64,000 nucleotides of DNA from NCBI GenBank assembly GCA_024743195.1, contig JANSXE010000001.1, forward strand, positions 434,001-498,000, written 5' to 3'. The position numbers and the translations under genes are program-made. Shown here one piece after another: positions 41,613-50,663 of the stretch (positions are counted from its first letter, which is position 1; the number at the start of each line of letters is the position of its first letter). The notes beneath the pieces were generated by a model that saw only the letters and a program-made list of their open reading frames with translations, had not been told where the DNA came from and searched no databases. The DNA is from Alphaproteobacteria bacterium (GTDB lineage Bacteria; Pseudomonadota; Alphaproteobacteria; UBA8366; Aestuariispiraceae).

Positions 41613-42823
41613 TTGCGCCTCCGCTTCGGCGGCAATCCGGCAGGATCGACGCATCGTTCCGCCAGCGCCGCCACGCTCTTGGCGTAGGGATGGCCCGTGC
41701 GCAGCAGCGAGACGAGCGGCCGGCCCGCCGCGGCCGCCTCCGCCGCCTGTTTGGGCAGCGACGGGATCGTCCAGTCGATCCCGGCGCCGTAGCCCTTCTC
41801 GAACTCCTTGCGGCTGACCGCGGGTTTGCCGCCCGTCGGCTCGCGCACGGCGAGCGCGATCGAGGCGTCCGGCGCGCGCTTCTGGCAGAGCTGTTTGAGG
41901 CGCAGCGCGTCGCGCAGCCCGCCGAGCGTCTGGTCGGAGACCAGCGTCACCGCATCCGCCCGCGCCAGGACGGCCGGATAGGCGCCGGCGACAGCGCGCG
42001 GCAGGTCGACCACGAGGCACCCGAAGCTCTCGCACAAGGCGTCGACCAGCCGGCTCGGCCCGTCCTCGGCCGGGAAGACCGGCTCCTCCGGGTCCTCCTC
42101 GGCGGCGAGGACGAACAGCCGCTCCCCGGCGTTCATCATGGCGCTGCCGACGAACAGGCTGTCGATCCGCTCCGGGCTCTCCAGCGCGTCGCGCAGGCCC
42201 CGGCCCGGCATCAGGTCGAGCGCCAAGGCGCAGGCGCCGTAATGCACGTCCAGGTCGACGAGCCCGGTTTCGACGCCAAGCCGCTCCGCCGCCCACCAGG
42301 CCGTATCGACGGCGAGCGCGCTGGCCCCCGACCCGCCGCGCGCGCCGATCGTCAGGTTGAGGCGGGGACGCAAGGTCTGGGCGCTTTCGACCGCGCGCGG
42401 CGCGCTGGGCGCGGCGCGGGGGCTGAGCGCCTGGGCCAGCGCCGCCTCGTCCAGCGGCACGGTCAGATAGTCCCGCGCGCCCGCCGCGAGCAGCGCGCGG
42501 TAGAGCCCCACATCGTTCTGTCGGCCGATCGCGACGAGGGCGCGGTCGCTGCGCGCGGCGAGCGCCCGGATTCCATCCACCGCCTCGCGTTCCGCCAGAT
42601 CGGTGACGTCCAGCAGCACGGCGTCGGCGTCGAAGGCGGGTTCGTCCAGCGCGGCGCGCAGACCGCCGGGCTGGACCTCGACCCAGGGGATCGCCTCCCC
42701 GTCGGCGAGACGCCCCAAACCGTCGGCGACGGCCGCATCGTCGGTGAAGGCGAGAACGCTGAGCGCGCTCGCGCGCCGGGACGTCGCGGCCAGATCGTCC
42801 GAGCTTTGCAGCAGACCGTCCAT
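41600..42823 (-). CDS. cpaE: CpaE/TadZ-like pilus localisation ATPase
   Basis: A 407-residue ParA/MinD-like protein that places the Tad machinery in the cell. The N-terminal 120 residues form a receiver-like domain without a clear phosphorylation site (LSVLAFTDDAAVADGLGRLA, RALVAIGRQNDVGLYRALLA). The ATPase half starts with a degenerate Walker A, IGARGGSGASALAVDTAW, lacking the signature lysine as is common in CpaE. VVDLPRAVAGAYPAVL is the Walker B region. The ATG at 42823 follows GAGG; ATG 42850 would overlap cpaD by 20 bp. Confidence 0.9.
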   Translation of the reverse strand: MDGLLQSSDDLAATSRRASALSVLAFTDDAAVADGLGRLADGEAIPWVEVQPGGLRAALDEPAFDADAVLLDVTDLAEREAVDGIRALAARSDRALVAIGRQNDVGLYRALLAAGARDYLTVPLDEAALAQALSPRAAPSAPRAVESAQTLRPRLNLTIGARGGSGASALAVDTAWWAAERLGVETGLVDLDVHYGACALALDLMPGRGLRDALESPERIDSLFVGSAMMNAGERLFVLAAEEDPEEPVFPAEDGPSRLVDALCESFGCLVVDLPRAVAGAYPAVLARADAVTLVSDQTLGGLRDALRLKQLCQKRAPDASIALAVREPTGGKPAVSRKEFEKGYGAGIDWTIPSLPKQAAEAAAAGRPLVSLLRTGHPYAKSVAALAERCVDPAGLPPKRRRKWLW

Positions 42824-42830
42824 CGCCGCC

Positions 42831-43433
42831 TCACTGCCCCCCGGTCGCATTGTTCGTCACCGTGTAGTCGGTGATGACGACGGCGTCGCGTTTGTGGGCG
42901 TCGATCAGCACGGTGAAGTGCTGCGAGTCCAGCCGGCCGCCGTTCCGGCCGGCCGCCAGATCGTTCGGATCGGCGACCATCCGCGCGAGGTTCGAGAGCG
43001 TCGCACAGCCGACATTGCGCCGCGGCAGGTTGGAAAAATCCCCTGTCGGCGGGTCCGACCAGTCCTCGCAGGTGGGCGGGGTCGCGACCGTGCGCTCGAG
43101 CGTCAGCCGCAGACCCCGCCCATCCGGCGGTCCGGCCAGGGCCGTCACCGACCGGCCCGGCGCGGCCAGCGCCTCGGCGAGGCGCCGGCGCGCGGGCTCT
43201 TCCCCACCCTGGACGATCAGTCGGTCGCCATAGCCGAAATCAATGGACGTCAGAAACCGCTCCGCCGCCTCCGCGGCCTGCGCGACAGTAAGGTCGCCGA
43301 CCAGCCGCTCGGAGCGGACCGTGTCGAGACGGATCTCCGACCCGCCCTCCGACGCCCCGCGGTCGAGCTTCGTCGCCCCGCAGCCGGCGAGCAGCAGCAG
43401 CGCGGCCCCCGCCAGGATCGTTCGCCGTCGCAT
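42831..43433 (-). CDS. cpaD: CpaD-like pilus biogenesis lipoprotein
   Basis: A 200-residue lipoprotein of the CpaD family, associated with the Tad outer-membrane secretin. The signal and lipobox read RTILAGAALLLLAGC with Cys18. The family motif CEDWSDPPTGDFSNLPRRNVG followed by GCATLSNLARMVADPNDL is clear in the second half. The ATG at 43433 follows GGGGAGGCGG; an upstream ATG at 43451 is less likely. It sits 14 bp downstream of the secretin gene. Confidence 0.92.
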   Translation of the reverse strand: MRRRTILAGAALLLLAGCGATKLDRGASEGGSEIRLDTVRSERLVGDLTVAQAAEAAERFLTSIDFGYGDRLIVQGGEEPARRRLAEALAAPGRSVTALAGPPDGRGLRLTLERTVATPPTCEDWSDPPTGDFSNLPRRNVGCATLSNLARMVADPNDLAAGRNGGRLDSQHFTVLIDAHKRDAVVITDYTVTNNATGGQ

Positions 43434-43447
43434 CGCGCCGCCTCCCC

Positions 43448-44842
43448 TCATCGCAGGATGAACCCGGCCGGGCCGACGCCGCCTTCGCGCCCGTCTGGGC
43501 TGAGCGGGCCGGCGGGCGCGGCCGGCAGGCGCGGCTCGTAGGCGGCGCCGGTCAGGTTGCGCACCCCGTCGCTGGCCGGCTGGAAACCGTCGGTCGGCAA
43601 GGCGAGACGCCCGTTCACCGGCCGCACGACATAGGGGGTGACGATGACGACGAGCTCGCTTTCCTCGCGCTGGAACTCGCTCGAGCGGAACAGCGCGCCG
43701 AGCACCGGGATGTCCCCCAGCCCCGGAATCCGGTCGACGCTCTGGTTGGTCGTGTTCTGCAACAGCCCGGCGATCGCGAAGCTCTGGCCGGACCCGAGAT
43801 TGACCGTGGTCTCCGCCCGTCGTGTGGTCAGCGCCGGGACGTTGAAGCCGGCGAACTGGACCGCCCCGGCGGCGGAAAGCTGGCTGACCTCGCTGCGCAC
43901 GGTGATCTGAAGCTGCCCGTCTTCCAGCACCACGGGCAGGAATCCGAGACTGACCCCGAACTCCCGATAGTCGACGGTCAGCGTGTCGCCGTCCTGCGGC
44001 ACGGGGATCGGGAACTCGCCGCCGGCCAGGAACTGCGCCGTCTCGCCCGACAGCGCGGTCAGATTGGGTTCGGCCAGCACGGTGATCAGCCCCTGCTCGT
44101 CCAGCGCGTCGACCAGCGCGTTCACGTCGAGCGAGGTTCCGTCATAGGAGAAGCTCCCGACCGTCGAGCCTGAGAACGCCCCCTCGATGAAGGCGCCGGA
44201 GCCGAGACCGAGCGTGAAGTCCCCCGCCGTGCGCAACACGTCCCAACTGAAGCCGAGCTGCTTCGCCACGTCGCGGCTGACCTCCGCGATGCGCACGCGC
44301 AGATTGACCTGAAGCGGGCTGGCGATCTTCAGGCGGTTCAGCACCCGGCCGTCCTCCCCGACGATCTGCCGCGCCAGTTCCTGGATATCGTCGGCCGCGC
44401 TCGCGCTCTCGACCAGACCGGTCAGCACCAGCGAGCGATTGAGGGAGGCGACCTCGACCCGCGAGTCGGGCCGCACCGCCTGGATCAGTTCGCGCAGACG
44501 GGTCAGCCCGTGCTGCACCACGACGCGCCGGTCGATCAGCGTCTCCTCGCCGCCGTCCAGGGCGTAGAGCGTGGTCTCCCCCGGCTGCTTGGCGAAGACG
44601 TAGATCAGCGTCGGCGACTTCAGCTCGACGTCCGCGATGTCCGGGTTCGCGACATAGACGGCGCTGGCCGCGCGGGCGAGCTTCACCATCCGGCCCGCGC
44701 CGGCCTCTAGGAACAGCGCCTGACCCGCCGGCGCGGCGGGCGAGGCGGCCTGCGCCAGCGCGCCGGCCAGCAGTCCGACCGCCGCCAGCGTCAGCGCCAA
44801 GAGCCGCACCGGTGCGGCGCGACGGGTGCGGCGCGCGCTCAT
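43448..44842 (-). CDS. cpaC: Tad pilus outer-membrane secretin CpaC (RcpA)
   Basis: A 464-residue secretin that forms the outer-membrane channel for the Flp pilus. Residues 1-33 are a signal peptide. Then comes a pilus/BON-type N-domain (about 45-170: MVKLARAASAVYVANPDIAD, SLVLTGLVESASAADDIQEL). The secretin domain lies from about 250 to 420, with SQLSAAGAVQF, GQSFAIAGLLQN and IPGLGDIPVLGALFRSSEF. The C-terminal 40 residues are Pro/Gly rich. Its ATG overlaps the cpaB stop by 4 bp. Confidence 0.95.
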   Translation of the reverse strand: MSARRTRRAAPVRLLALTLAAVGLLAGALAQAASPAAPAGQALFLEAGAGRMVKLARAASAVYVANPDIADVELKSPTLIYVFAKQPGETTLYALDGGEETLIDRRVVVQHGLTRLRELIQAVRPDSRVEVASLNRSLVLTGLVESASAADDIQELARQIVGEDGRVLNRLKIASPLQVNLRVRIAEVSRDVAKQLGFSWDVLRTAGDFTLGLGSGAFIEGAFSGSTVGSFSYDGTSLDVNALVDALDEQGLITVLAEPNLTALSGETAQFLAGGEFPIPVPQDGDTLTVDYREFGVSLGFLPVVLEDGQLQITVRSEVSQLSAAGAVQFAGFNVPALTTRRAETTVNLGSGQSFAIAGLLQNTTNQSVDRIPGLGDIPVLGALFRSSEFQREESELVVIVTPYVVRPVNGRLALPTDGFQPASDGVRNLTGAAYEPRLPAAPAGPLSPDGREGGVGPAGFILR

Positions 44843-45849
44843 CCGTCCGTCCCCGACGCCGTCTTCGGGACGGTCTTCTTGAAGGACTGGGTCTCCGCCT
44901 CGCCGCGGCGCACGATGCGCACGGTCACCGGCGGCGGCGGGGCCGGAGCGGCGCCGGCCTGCGGCGCGCGGCGGCGCAGGAAGCTCGTCGCGTCGTCGTC
45001 CCAGGTGTAGCTGGGCTCGCCCTCCGCCGCGGGGTCTGTCGCCGCGGCGGCGTCCCTGCGCAGGCGCTGCAGATCGGCCGGTGTCAGATCGGCGGCGGCG
45101 AGCGCTACGCCCGCGTCCGGCTGCTCCTCGCTCGCAAGCGAGCGCAGGGCGAGCGAGAGCCGCCCCATCTCCATCGCGACGGCGATCACCTCGGCCTGTT
45201 TGGGGTCGACCTCGAGCGTCGCGGTCTTGGCCAGCGCCGGCTCCCCCTCCTGATCGTTGGTGCGCTGATCGACGGCGAGCACCCGAATGTCGCTCAGCAC
45301 GGTTTCCGTCACCCGTCGCTCGCGGCCGTTCAAGATGAGGGTCATGGTCAGCAGCAGGTCGACCGCATCGCCCGGAAAGACGAAGCCCGAAACGCCGGCG
45401 GTCGCATTGATCGGCACCGAGACCGCCCGCGCCCCGGGCCGCAACACGGCGGCGAGGAAGCCGCGCTCCCCGGGCCGAACGATCTTGGCGCGCGTGATCG
45501 GCTCCCCCGCCGCCAGGGAGCGCCGCGCCACCGCGCCCTCCAGCAACCCGGCCGCGCCCCCCTCCGCCTCGAGCGTCTCGCGCAGGAAATAGCTGTCTAG
45601 CACCGCCTCTTCGGGGAAGGCGACCCACTTCAGATGGCTTTCGCGCAGGAAGGCCCCGGTGGGGAGCGTCTTGGCGGCGATCAGCACCTCGGCGACCGGC
45701 GCCTCCTCGGGCTCGGGCGCGGAGCGCGCGGCCAGCGCCGCCTCGAAATGGGCGCGCTGGGTCGTCAACCAGTTCTGGGCCAGGAGCCCCGACCCGACCG
45801 CCGCGCCCAGCGCCAGAAGCCCCAGAAGGATCGTCTTTCCGCGCAGCAT
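44839..45849 (-). CDS. cpaB: CpaB-like (RcpC) pilus assembly protein with SAF domain
   Basis: A 336-residue periplasmic protein of the CpaB/RcpC family that supports the secretin. An N-terminal membrane anchor (TILLGLLALGAAVGSGLLAQ) is followed by an SAF domain (about 50-120: EVLIAAKTLPTGAFLRESHL, VARRSLAAGEPITRAKIV) and the family's RcpC core (ARAVSVPINATAGVSGFVFP, GDAVDLLLTM). The C-terminal part, about 235-336, is rich in Asp, Ala and Pro and looks disordered. It lies 18 bp downstream of cpaA. Confidence 0.93.
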   Translation of the reverse strand: MLRGKTILLGLLALGAAVGSGLLAQNWLTTQRAHFEAALAARSAPEPEEAPVAEVLIAAKTLPTGAFLRESHLKWVAFPEEAVLDSYFLRETLEAEGGAAGLLEGAVARRSLAAGEPITRAKIVRPGERGFLAAVLRPGARAVSVPINATAGVSGFVFPGDAVDLLLTMTLILNGRERRVTETVLSDIRVLAVDQRTNDQEGEPALAKTATLEVDPKQAEVIAVAMEMGRLSLALRSLASEEQPDAGVALAAADLTPADLQRLRRDAAAATDPAAEGEPSYTWDDDATSFLRRRAPQAGAAPAPPPPVTVRIVRRGEAETQSFKKTVPKTASGTDG

Positions 45850-45867
45850 CGCTCGTCCCTCCCTCCC

Positions 45868-46386
45868 CTAGAGCCCGGGCCATAGGCGGGCGATCAGCAG
45901 CAACCCGCCGCCCGCGATGGCGACGCCGTAGGGCAACTGCCGCGCCGGCTCCGCCGCCACATGGAAGCCGGCGAGCACGAGGCCGTGCCGCAGCGGACGC
46001 GCCGCCAGCCACAAGAGCGCCAGACCGCCGCCGATCAGCAGCGTCTGCGTCAGGAAGGGCAGGATCTCGCTCGGACCGGCGAGCAGCGCGACGGCCGCCA
46101 GCAGCTTCGCGTCGCCGGCCCCGAACAGCCGAATCGCGAAGCCCAGGAAACCGACCGCCAGCACGGTCGCGGCGATCAGCAGGGCGGAGCCCGCGGGACC
46201 GCCGACCTGAACCTGGTAGACGAGGCCGAGCGCCGCGGCCAGCCCGACCGCCGCGTTAGGTATCAGATAGCGGCGCAGATCGCTGAGCCCGGCCCAGACC
46301 AGCAGACCGGCGACCAACGCGAGCGTCGGGACGGGCCCCAAAAGCAGCGCGGCCGTCTTGTCGGATGCCCAAGTGACCCAGTCCAT
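45868..46386 (-). CDS. cpaA: Prepilin peptidase CpaA (TadV)
   Basis: A 172-residue inner-membrane aspartic peptidase that cleaves the Flp prepilin leader. The two catalytic aspartates are Asp36 in LSDLRR and Asp92 in GAGDAKLL. About six hydrophobic segments are seen. The length is typical of short A24 peptidases without an N-methylation domain. It is 169 bp downstream of flp; that gap contains a GC-rich palindrome near 46501-46530 but no coding sequence. Confidence 0.93.
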   Translation of the reverse strand: MDWVTWASDKTAALLLGPVPTLALVAGLLVWAGLSDLRRYLIPNAAVGLAAALGLVYQVQVGGPAGSALLIAATVLAVGFLGFAIRLFGAGDAKLLAAVALLAGPSEILPFLTQTLLIGGGLALLWLAARPLRHGLVLAGFHVAAEPARQLPYGVAIAGGGLLLIARLWPGL

Positions 46387-46555
46387 TGTCCGCGTCCTCC
46401 GCCGAGGCGGCGCCTGCGGCGCCGCATATCGGCTTCCTTCTGGAACGGAACGCCCCTCCGCTTCGACCGTCCGGCGCCGCAGCGCGCCGGGCGGACGCAG
46501 CGGCCGGCGGCGGGGCCGCCGCTTCTGGCGCCCCGCCTGCCGACCGAGCGCCGGA

Positions 46556-46783
46556 TCAGTTCGTGGTGGTGGTGCCGCCGGTGCCGCCCGTGCCGCTGGC
46601 CGAGGTGGCGGCGTTCTGCAACTCGCTGTCGACGACGCCGAAGATGCTGACGAGCGATGTGCCCATCGCTTCGAGCGCCGCGATGGCGGCCACGGAGACG
46701 AGCGCGGCGATCAGACCGTATTCGATCGCCGTCGCGCCCTCCTCCTCGCGCAGGAAGCGCTTCAGGGTGTGGATGAAGGTCAT
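46556..46783 (-). CDS. flp: Flp-type pilin
   Basis: A 75-residue major pilin of the Flp/Fap family. The leader ends RFLREEEG; cleavage after Gly16 would leave ATAIEYGLIAALVSVAAIAA, with the required Glu and Tyr at positions 5 and 6 of the mature pilin. A hydrophobic helix follows, then a Gly/Thr-rich tail ending GGTGGTTTTN. The ATG at 46783 follows AGGGAGA. It is the first gene of the pilus operon, downstream of an A/T-rich control region. Confidence 0.96.
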   Translation of the reverse strand: MTFIHTLKRFLREEEGATAIEYGLIAALVSVAAIAALEAMGTSLVSIFGVVDSELQNAATSASGTGGTGGTTTTN

Positions 46784-46886
46784 ACCAAGTCTCCCTCTAT
46801 CAAGCAGGACACGCACGCTCCTTCACCGAACCGCGCGTGGAGTGGCCGTCTGGCCTGGCGGAACCCTGGCGCGGAATGCTGAACGC

Positions 46887-47090
46887 CTACAACAAGTTTC
46901 GTCCGGGAAATTAATTAGTTTTACCTATACCATACATGAAAACTATATAGAAATTGAGTATAAAGTCTGGATATACAAGTTGATGACTGAAAGATATCCT
47001 TACATCACAATATCTTGAGAAAGAACATTCCATTCGATGAGAATTGAATGCTCAATTTTACTGAAAATTACAGAGAATCCATCACGATAG
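46887..47090. promoter_or_regulatory. A/T-rich control region upstream of flp
   Basis: About 200 bp that is roughly two-thirds A+T by eye, in an otherwise GC-rich window. It contains AAGATAT-12-ATATCTT (46991-47016), a perfect 7-bp inverted repeat, and AATTGA-ATGC-TCAATT (47042-47057), a perfect 6-bp inverted repeat. It lies 100-300 bp upstream of the flp start on the minus strand. No ORF is supported. It is probably the pilus operon promoter with binding sites for a regulator or silencer, which is inferred. The remaining 46784-46886 and 47091-47161 hold nothing clear. Confidence 0.6.
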
Positions 47091-47161
47091 GCGTCGCTGG
47101 CTGGCGGATCAGCCAGTTGCACCGCCGGCGGAACCGCGCGGCGCCTAGAAAGGGCGGCGCC

Positions 47162-47959
47162 TCAGCCCTGGGTCCGGCGCAGTTTGCGCATGCCGCCGAT
47201 CCAGCGGTCGAGATCGGCCGCACGCCGTTGGGCGTAGTCCGCGACCTCCGGATGGGGCAACAGCAGGAAGCGACCCGCCGCCACGCCGTCCAGCGCGGCG
47301 TCGGCGGTCTCCTCCACGCTGAGCGCGGCCTCCGCCATCGCCGCCTCGGGGCGCGGGGTGGCGTTCAACATGTCGGTCCGAACCGCCTGCGGGCACAGGA
47401 CGGAGACCGCGATCCCCTCATCCCCGTGGGTGATCGCCAGATTCTGGGCGAAGGCCAACGCCGCCGCCTTGGTCGCGGCATAGGGCGCATGGCCGATCAT
47501 GGTCAGCAGCCCGGCGGCCGAGACGGTCAGCATGAAGCGCCCGCCGTCGGCGGCGCGCAGCGCCGGCAACGCCGCGCGCGCGAGCCGCACATGCGCCATC
47601 ACATTGACCCGCCAGGAGAGATCCCAGGCCGCATCGTCGGCGCTGGTCGCATCGGCCGGGTCCGGATCGGCGCAGAGCACGCCCGCGTTGGAACAGACGA
47701 GGTCGAGACCGCCCAGCCGCTCGACCGCCTCGGCGACCAACCGCGCGGGCGCGTCCGCCTCCCCCAGATCGCAGACCGCCGGCTCGGCGCCGAGAGCGTC
47801 GGCCGCCTCGCGGACCGCGGCGGCGTCCCGGTCGGCGACCAGCACGCCGGCCGCGCCGCGCGCGATCAGCCCCGCCGCCAGCGCCCGGCCGATCCCGCGC
47901 GCGCCGCCCGTCACCAAACAGCGCGCACCCGTGAAGGCTTCTTGCGAAGGGTCGGTCAT
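47162..47959 (-). CDS. Short-chain dehydrogenase/reductase
   Basis: A 265-residue classical SDR using NAD(P). The cofactor loop is CLVTGGARGIGRALAAGL (about 14-31), with ADRDAAAV after it, a SNAGV strand, and the catalytic Ser in LTVSAAG and Tyr-x3-Lys in YAATKAAALAFAQ. LLLPHPEVADYAQRRAADLD near the end is typical of SDRs acting on hydrophobic alcohols. The ATG at 47959 is used over an in-frame start 17 codons upstream. It is 7 bp downstream of the nitronate-monooxygenase-like gene. Confidence 0.93.
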   Translation of the reverse strand: MTDPSQEAFTGARCLVTGGARGIGRALAAGLIARGAAGVLVADRDAAAVREAADALGAEPAVCDLGEADAPARLVAEAVERLGGLDLVCSNAGVLCADPDPADATSADDAAWDLSWRVNVMAHVRLARAALPALRAADGGRFMLTVSAAGLLTMIGHAPYAATKAAALAFAQNLAITHGDEGIAVSVLCPQAVRTDMLNATPRPEAAMAEAALSVEETADAALDGVAAGRFLLLPHPEVADYAQRRAADLDRWIGGMRKLRRTQG

Positions 47960-47966
47960 CGCGCCC

Positions 47967-48914
47967 TCACGCCGCCGCTCGGAAGCCGAGGCGTTCCGCG
48001 GCGCCCGCATACTCCGCCGCCAGCCGCGCGCAAAGCGCCGCCGTGGTCGGGACGTCCCGCACGCCGGCGACGCCGTGGCCTGCAGACCAGACGTCGCGCC
48101 AGGCCTTGGCCTCGCGCTCGCCGAAATCGAGCGTCTCCGGCGGCGCGCCCGACCCGTCGAGGCCGTTGCGGGCGAGGCTCTCTTTCAGGAAGTTGGCGGC
48201 GACGCCGCTGATCTCGGGCGTGTAGACGATGTCCGCCGCGCCCGCCTCAAGGATCATCTGCTTGTAGGCGGGGTCCGCTAGGCTCTCTTCGGTGGCGATG
48301 AATCGGGTCCCCATATAGGCGAGATCCGCGCCCATAAGGCGCGCCGCCGCGACGTGGCGCCCGTCCGAGATCGCGCCCGCCAGGATGATCAGCCCCTCAT
48401 AGAAACTTCGGATCTCATCGACGAAGGCGAAGGGGTTCAACAGGCCCGCATGCCCGCCCGCCCCGGCGCAGACCGCGATCAGCCCATCGACCCCGGCCGC
48501 CGCCGCCTTGCGGGCATGGCGCGTCTGGATCACGTCGTGGAAGACGAGGCCGCCATAGCCCTGGACCGTCTCGATCACGTCCGGCCGGATGCCGAGCGAG
48601 GTGATGACCACCAGAACCTTGTGAGCGGCGACGATCTCCAGGTCGCGGTCGATCCGTTGGTTCGAGCCGTGGACGATCAGATTGACGGCGTAGGGGGCCG
48701 GCGCCTCGCCCGCCCGTCGCGCCGCCTCCAGTCGCTCCTCGATTTCGGAAAGCCACGCGTCGACCCCTTCCGAGGTGCGCTGATTGAGCGCCGGGAACGC
48801 GCCGAGCACGCCGCCGCGGCACGCCTCCACCACCAGATCGGGGCCGGAGACCAGGAACATCGGCGAGGCGACGGCGGGGACCGTCAGGCGGCTCAACAGC
48901 TCGGCGGGGGTCAT
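47967..48914 (-). CDS. Nitronate monooxygenase family (2-nitropropane dioxygenase-like)
   Basis: A 315-residue FMN-dependent TIM-barrel enzyme of the nitronate monooxygenase family. Features include VASPMFLVSGPDLVVEACRG at the start, FPALNQRT, HDVIQTRHARKAAAAGVDGL, CAGAGGHAGLLNPFAFVDEI with the active-site histidine, and LAGAISDGRHVAAARLMGAD with the phosphate-binding part. MGTRFIATEES is also present. Members oxidise nitronates or act as enoyl reductases, so the true substrate may differ. It is probably first in an operon with the SDR gene. Confidence 0.9.
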   Translation of the reverse strand: MTPAELLSRLTVPAVASPMFLVSGPDLVVEACRGGVLGAFPALNQRTSEGVDAWLSEIEERLEAARRAGEAPAPYAVNLIVHGSNQRIDRDLEIVAAHKVLVVITSLGIRPDVIETVQGYGGLVFHDVIQTRHARKAAAAGVDGLIAVCAGAGGHAGLLNPFAFVDEIRSFYEGLIILAGAISDGRHVAAARLMGADLAYMGTRFIATEESLADPAYKQMILEAGAADIVYTPEISGVAANFLKESLARNGLDGSGAPPETLDFGEREAKAWRDVWSAGHGVAGVRDVPTTAALCARLAAEYAGAAERLGFRAAA

Positions 48915-49016
48915 GGGCGGGGTCCTTCGTTTAAGTCTGATTGTCGGACAGCCGCACTATGCGCGATGGCGCCCCGCCGCGTCCAGCCGGGCGGCGGCGG
49001 GCGAAGGCGGCGGCGG

Positions 49017-50663
49017 TTAGCCCCTCGCGGGCGCCGTCGCACCGAGCGCGAGGTCCGCCGCCTTTTCGGCCAGCATGAAGGCGGCGGCGTTGATGTTGGC
49101 GCTGGGGACGGCCGGCATCGCCGAGGCGTCGACCACGCGCAGCCCGTCGACGCCCTTGAGACGCAGGTCGGGCGTCAGCGGCGCCAGCGGGTCGTCCGCC
49201 GCGCCCATGCGCACGGTTCCGCAGGGATGATAGGCGCTCGAGGCGTCGCGCCGGATGAAGGCGTCGAGCGCGGCGGGATCGCGCACCGCCGGCCCCGGCA
49301 GATGCTCGCGCCCGCGGAATCCGTCGAAGGCGGGCTGGGTCAGGATCTGGCGCCCCAGGTCGAGGCCGCGGCGCATGGCGCGGCGATCCGCCTCGGTCGC
49401 CAAATAATTGGGGTCGATCACCGGCGCGTCCGCGGGATCGGCCGAGGCCAGCGTGACGCGCCCTCGGCTCTCCGGCCGCATCGGGCCGCAGCCCAGCCGA
49501 TAGCCGTTGACCGACGGATCGGGAATCCAGTTCTCCCCGAAAAAGATCGGGAAAAAATGCATCTGGAGGTCCGGCCAATCGTCGAAGCGCGCCTCGCTCG
49601 CCAGGAAGGCGCCGACATGGCACTGGTTGACCGCCGCCGGCCCGCGCTTGAAGAGCAGCCATTGCGCCCCGGCCCAGGCCATCAGATGCGGCTTCAGATA
49701 GCGGTTGAGGGAGACGGGCCGGTGCGTCTCGACCTGGATATGCGCCTCCAGGTGGTCCTGCAGGTTCTCCCCCACGCCGGGCGCGGCGAGGCGCACCGCC
49801 AGTCCGTGGCGGCGCAGTTCGGCCTCCGGTCCGACGCCGGAGAGCATCAGGAGCTGAGGCGAACCGAACACCCCGGCGGACAGGATCACCTCGCGTCCGG
49901 CGCGCAGCGTCTCGATCCCGTCCGGCCCGGCGGCTTCGACCCCGACGGCCCGGTCGCCCTCGAAGAGAAGGCGGAGCGCGCGGCGGTTGGGGAGGACGGT
50001 CAGCCCCGCCGGCCTCGGCCGGCGGTGCAGATGCGCCCGCGCCGCGCTGGAGCGAACCCCGTCCGCGACGCTCATGTCGAAGCGCCCGACGCCGGCCCCG
50101 CCTCCGGATGCAGCGCCTGAACAACCAGCGCCGTTGAAGTCGGAGACCCGGGCGAAGCCCGCCTCTTCCCCCGCCTGCAGGAACGCCGCGTTCAGAGGCG
50201 ACAGCGCCTCGACCCGCGAGACCGCGACCGGGCCGTTTCTGCCGCGTCCCGCCCCGGCGGGGCCGCGATAACCTTCCAGCTTTTCGAAGTAGGGTCGGCA
50301 TTCCGCGAAGGACCAGCCGGCGCAGCCATGCGTCTCGGCCCAGGCGTCGTAGTCGCGCGGGTGACCGCGCAGGAAGGTCATGCCGTTGATCGAGCTGGAG
50401 CCGCCCAGCACCCGCCCGCGCGGCTGATCGATGGACCGACCGTCCAGATGCGGCTGCGGCGTCGTCTTGAACCAGTAATTATAGGCGCTGGACGGCTTGA
50501 AGACGCTGCGCAGGCCCGCCGGCATTCGCAGGATCAGCCGCCGGTCGTCGCCGCCGGCCTCCAGCAACAACACGCTGGCCCCCGCCTCGGCGAGCCGCCG
50601 CGCGAGCGTGCAGCCGGCCGTCCCGGCGCCGATCACCAGATAGTCGGCGCCGCGCGGCGTCAC
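49017..50663 (-). CDS. GMC-family FAD oxidoreductase (choline-dehydrogenase-like)
   Basis: A 548-residue FAD-dependent alcohol oxidase or dehydrogenase. The dinucleotide fold is [20 protein letters not shown] (about 8-27), with LLEAGG, the GMC signature [18 protein letters not shown] (82-99), and the second signature [13 protein letters not shown]. The catalytic histidine sits in [13 protein letters not shown] near residue 475. It starts with GTG, overlapping the dioxygenase stop by 4 bases (GTGA). Pairing with a gamma-butyrobetaine dioxygenase suggests oxidation of a carnitine- or choline-like alcohol; no data fix this. Confidence 0.93.
   Translation of the reverse strand: MTPRGADYLVIGAGTAGCTLARRLAEAGASVLLLEAGGDDRRLILRMPAGLRSVFKPSSAYNYWFKTTPQPHLDGRSIDQPRGRVLGGSSSINGMTFLRGHPRDYDAWAETHGCAGWSFAECRPYFEKLEGYRGPAGAGRGRNGPVAVSRVEALSPLNAAFLQAGEEAGFARVSDFNGAGCSGAASGGGAGVGRFDMSVADGVRSSAARAHLHRRPRPAGLTVLPNRRALRLLFEGDRAVGVEAAGPDGIETLRAGREVILSAGVFGSPQLLMLSGVGPEAELRRHGLAVRLAAPGVGENLQDHLEAHIQVETHRPVSLNRYLKPHLMAWAGAQWLLFKRGPAAVNQCHVGAFLASEARFDDWPDLQMHFFPIFFGENWIPDPSVNGYRLGCGPMRPESRGRVTLASADPADAPVIDPNYLATEADRRAMRRGLDLGRQILTQPAFDGFRGREHLPGPAVRDPAALDAFIRRDASSAYHPCGTVRMGAADDPLAPLTPDLRLKGVDGLRVVDASAMPAVPSANINAAAFMLAEKAADLALGATAPARG

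Noticed and set aside
39003-41687. Long plus-strand open frame over the tadB-cpaF genes
   Set aside because: It is antisense to clearly recognised pilus genes and has no protein-like features.
46501-46530. Terminator between flp and cpaA
   Set aside because: A GC-rich palindrome is present but has no T tract on the minus strand; it may only reduce readthrough.
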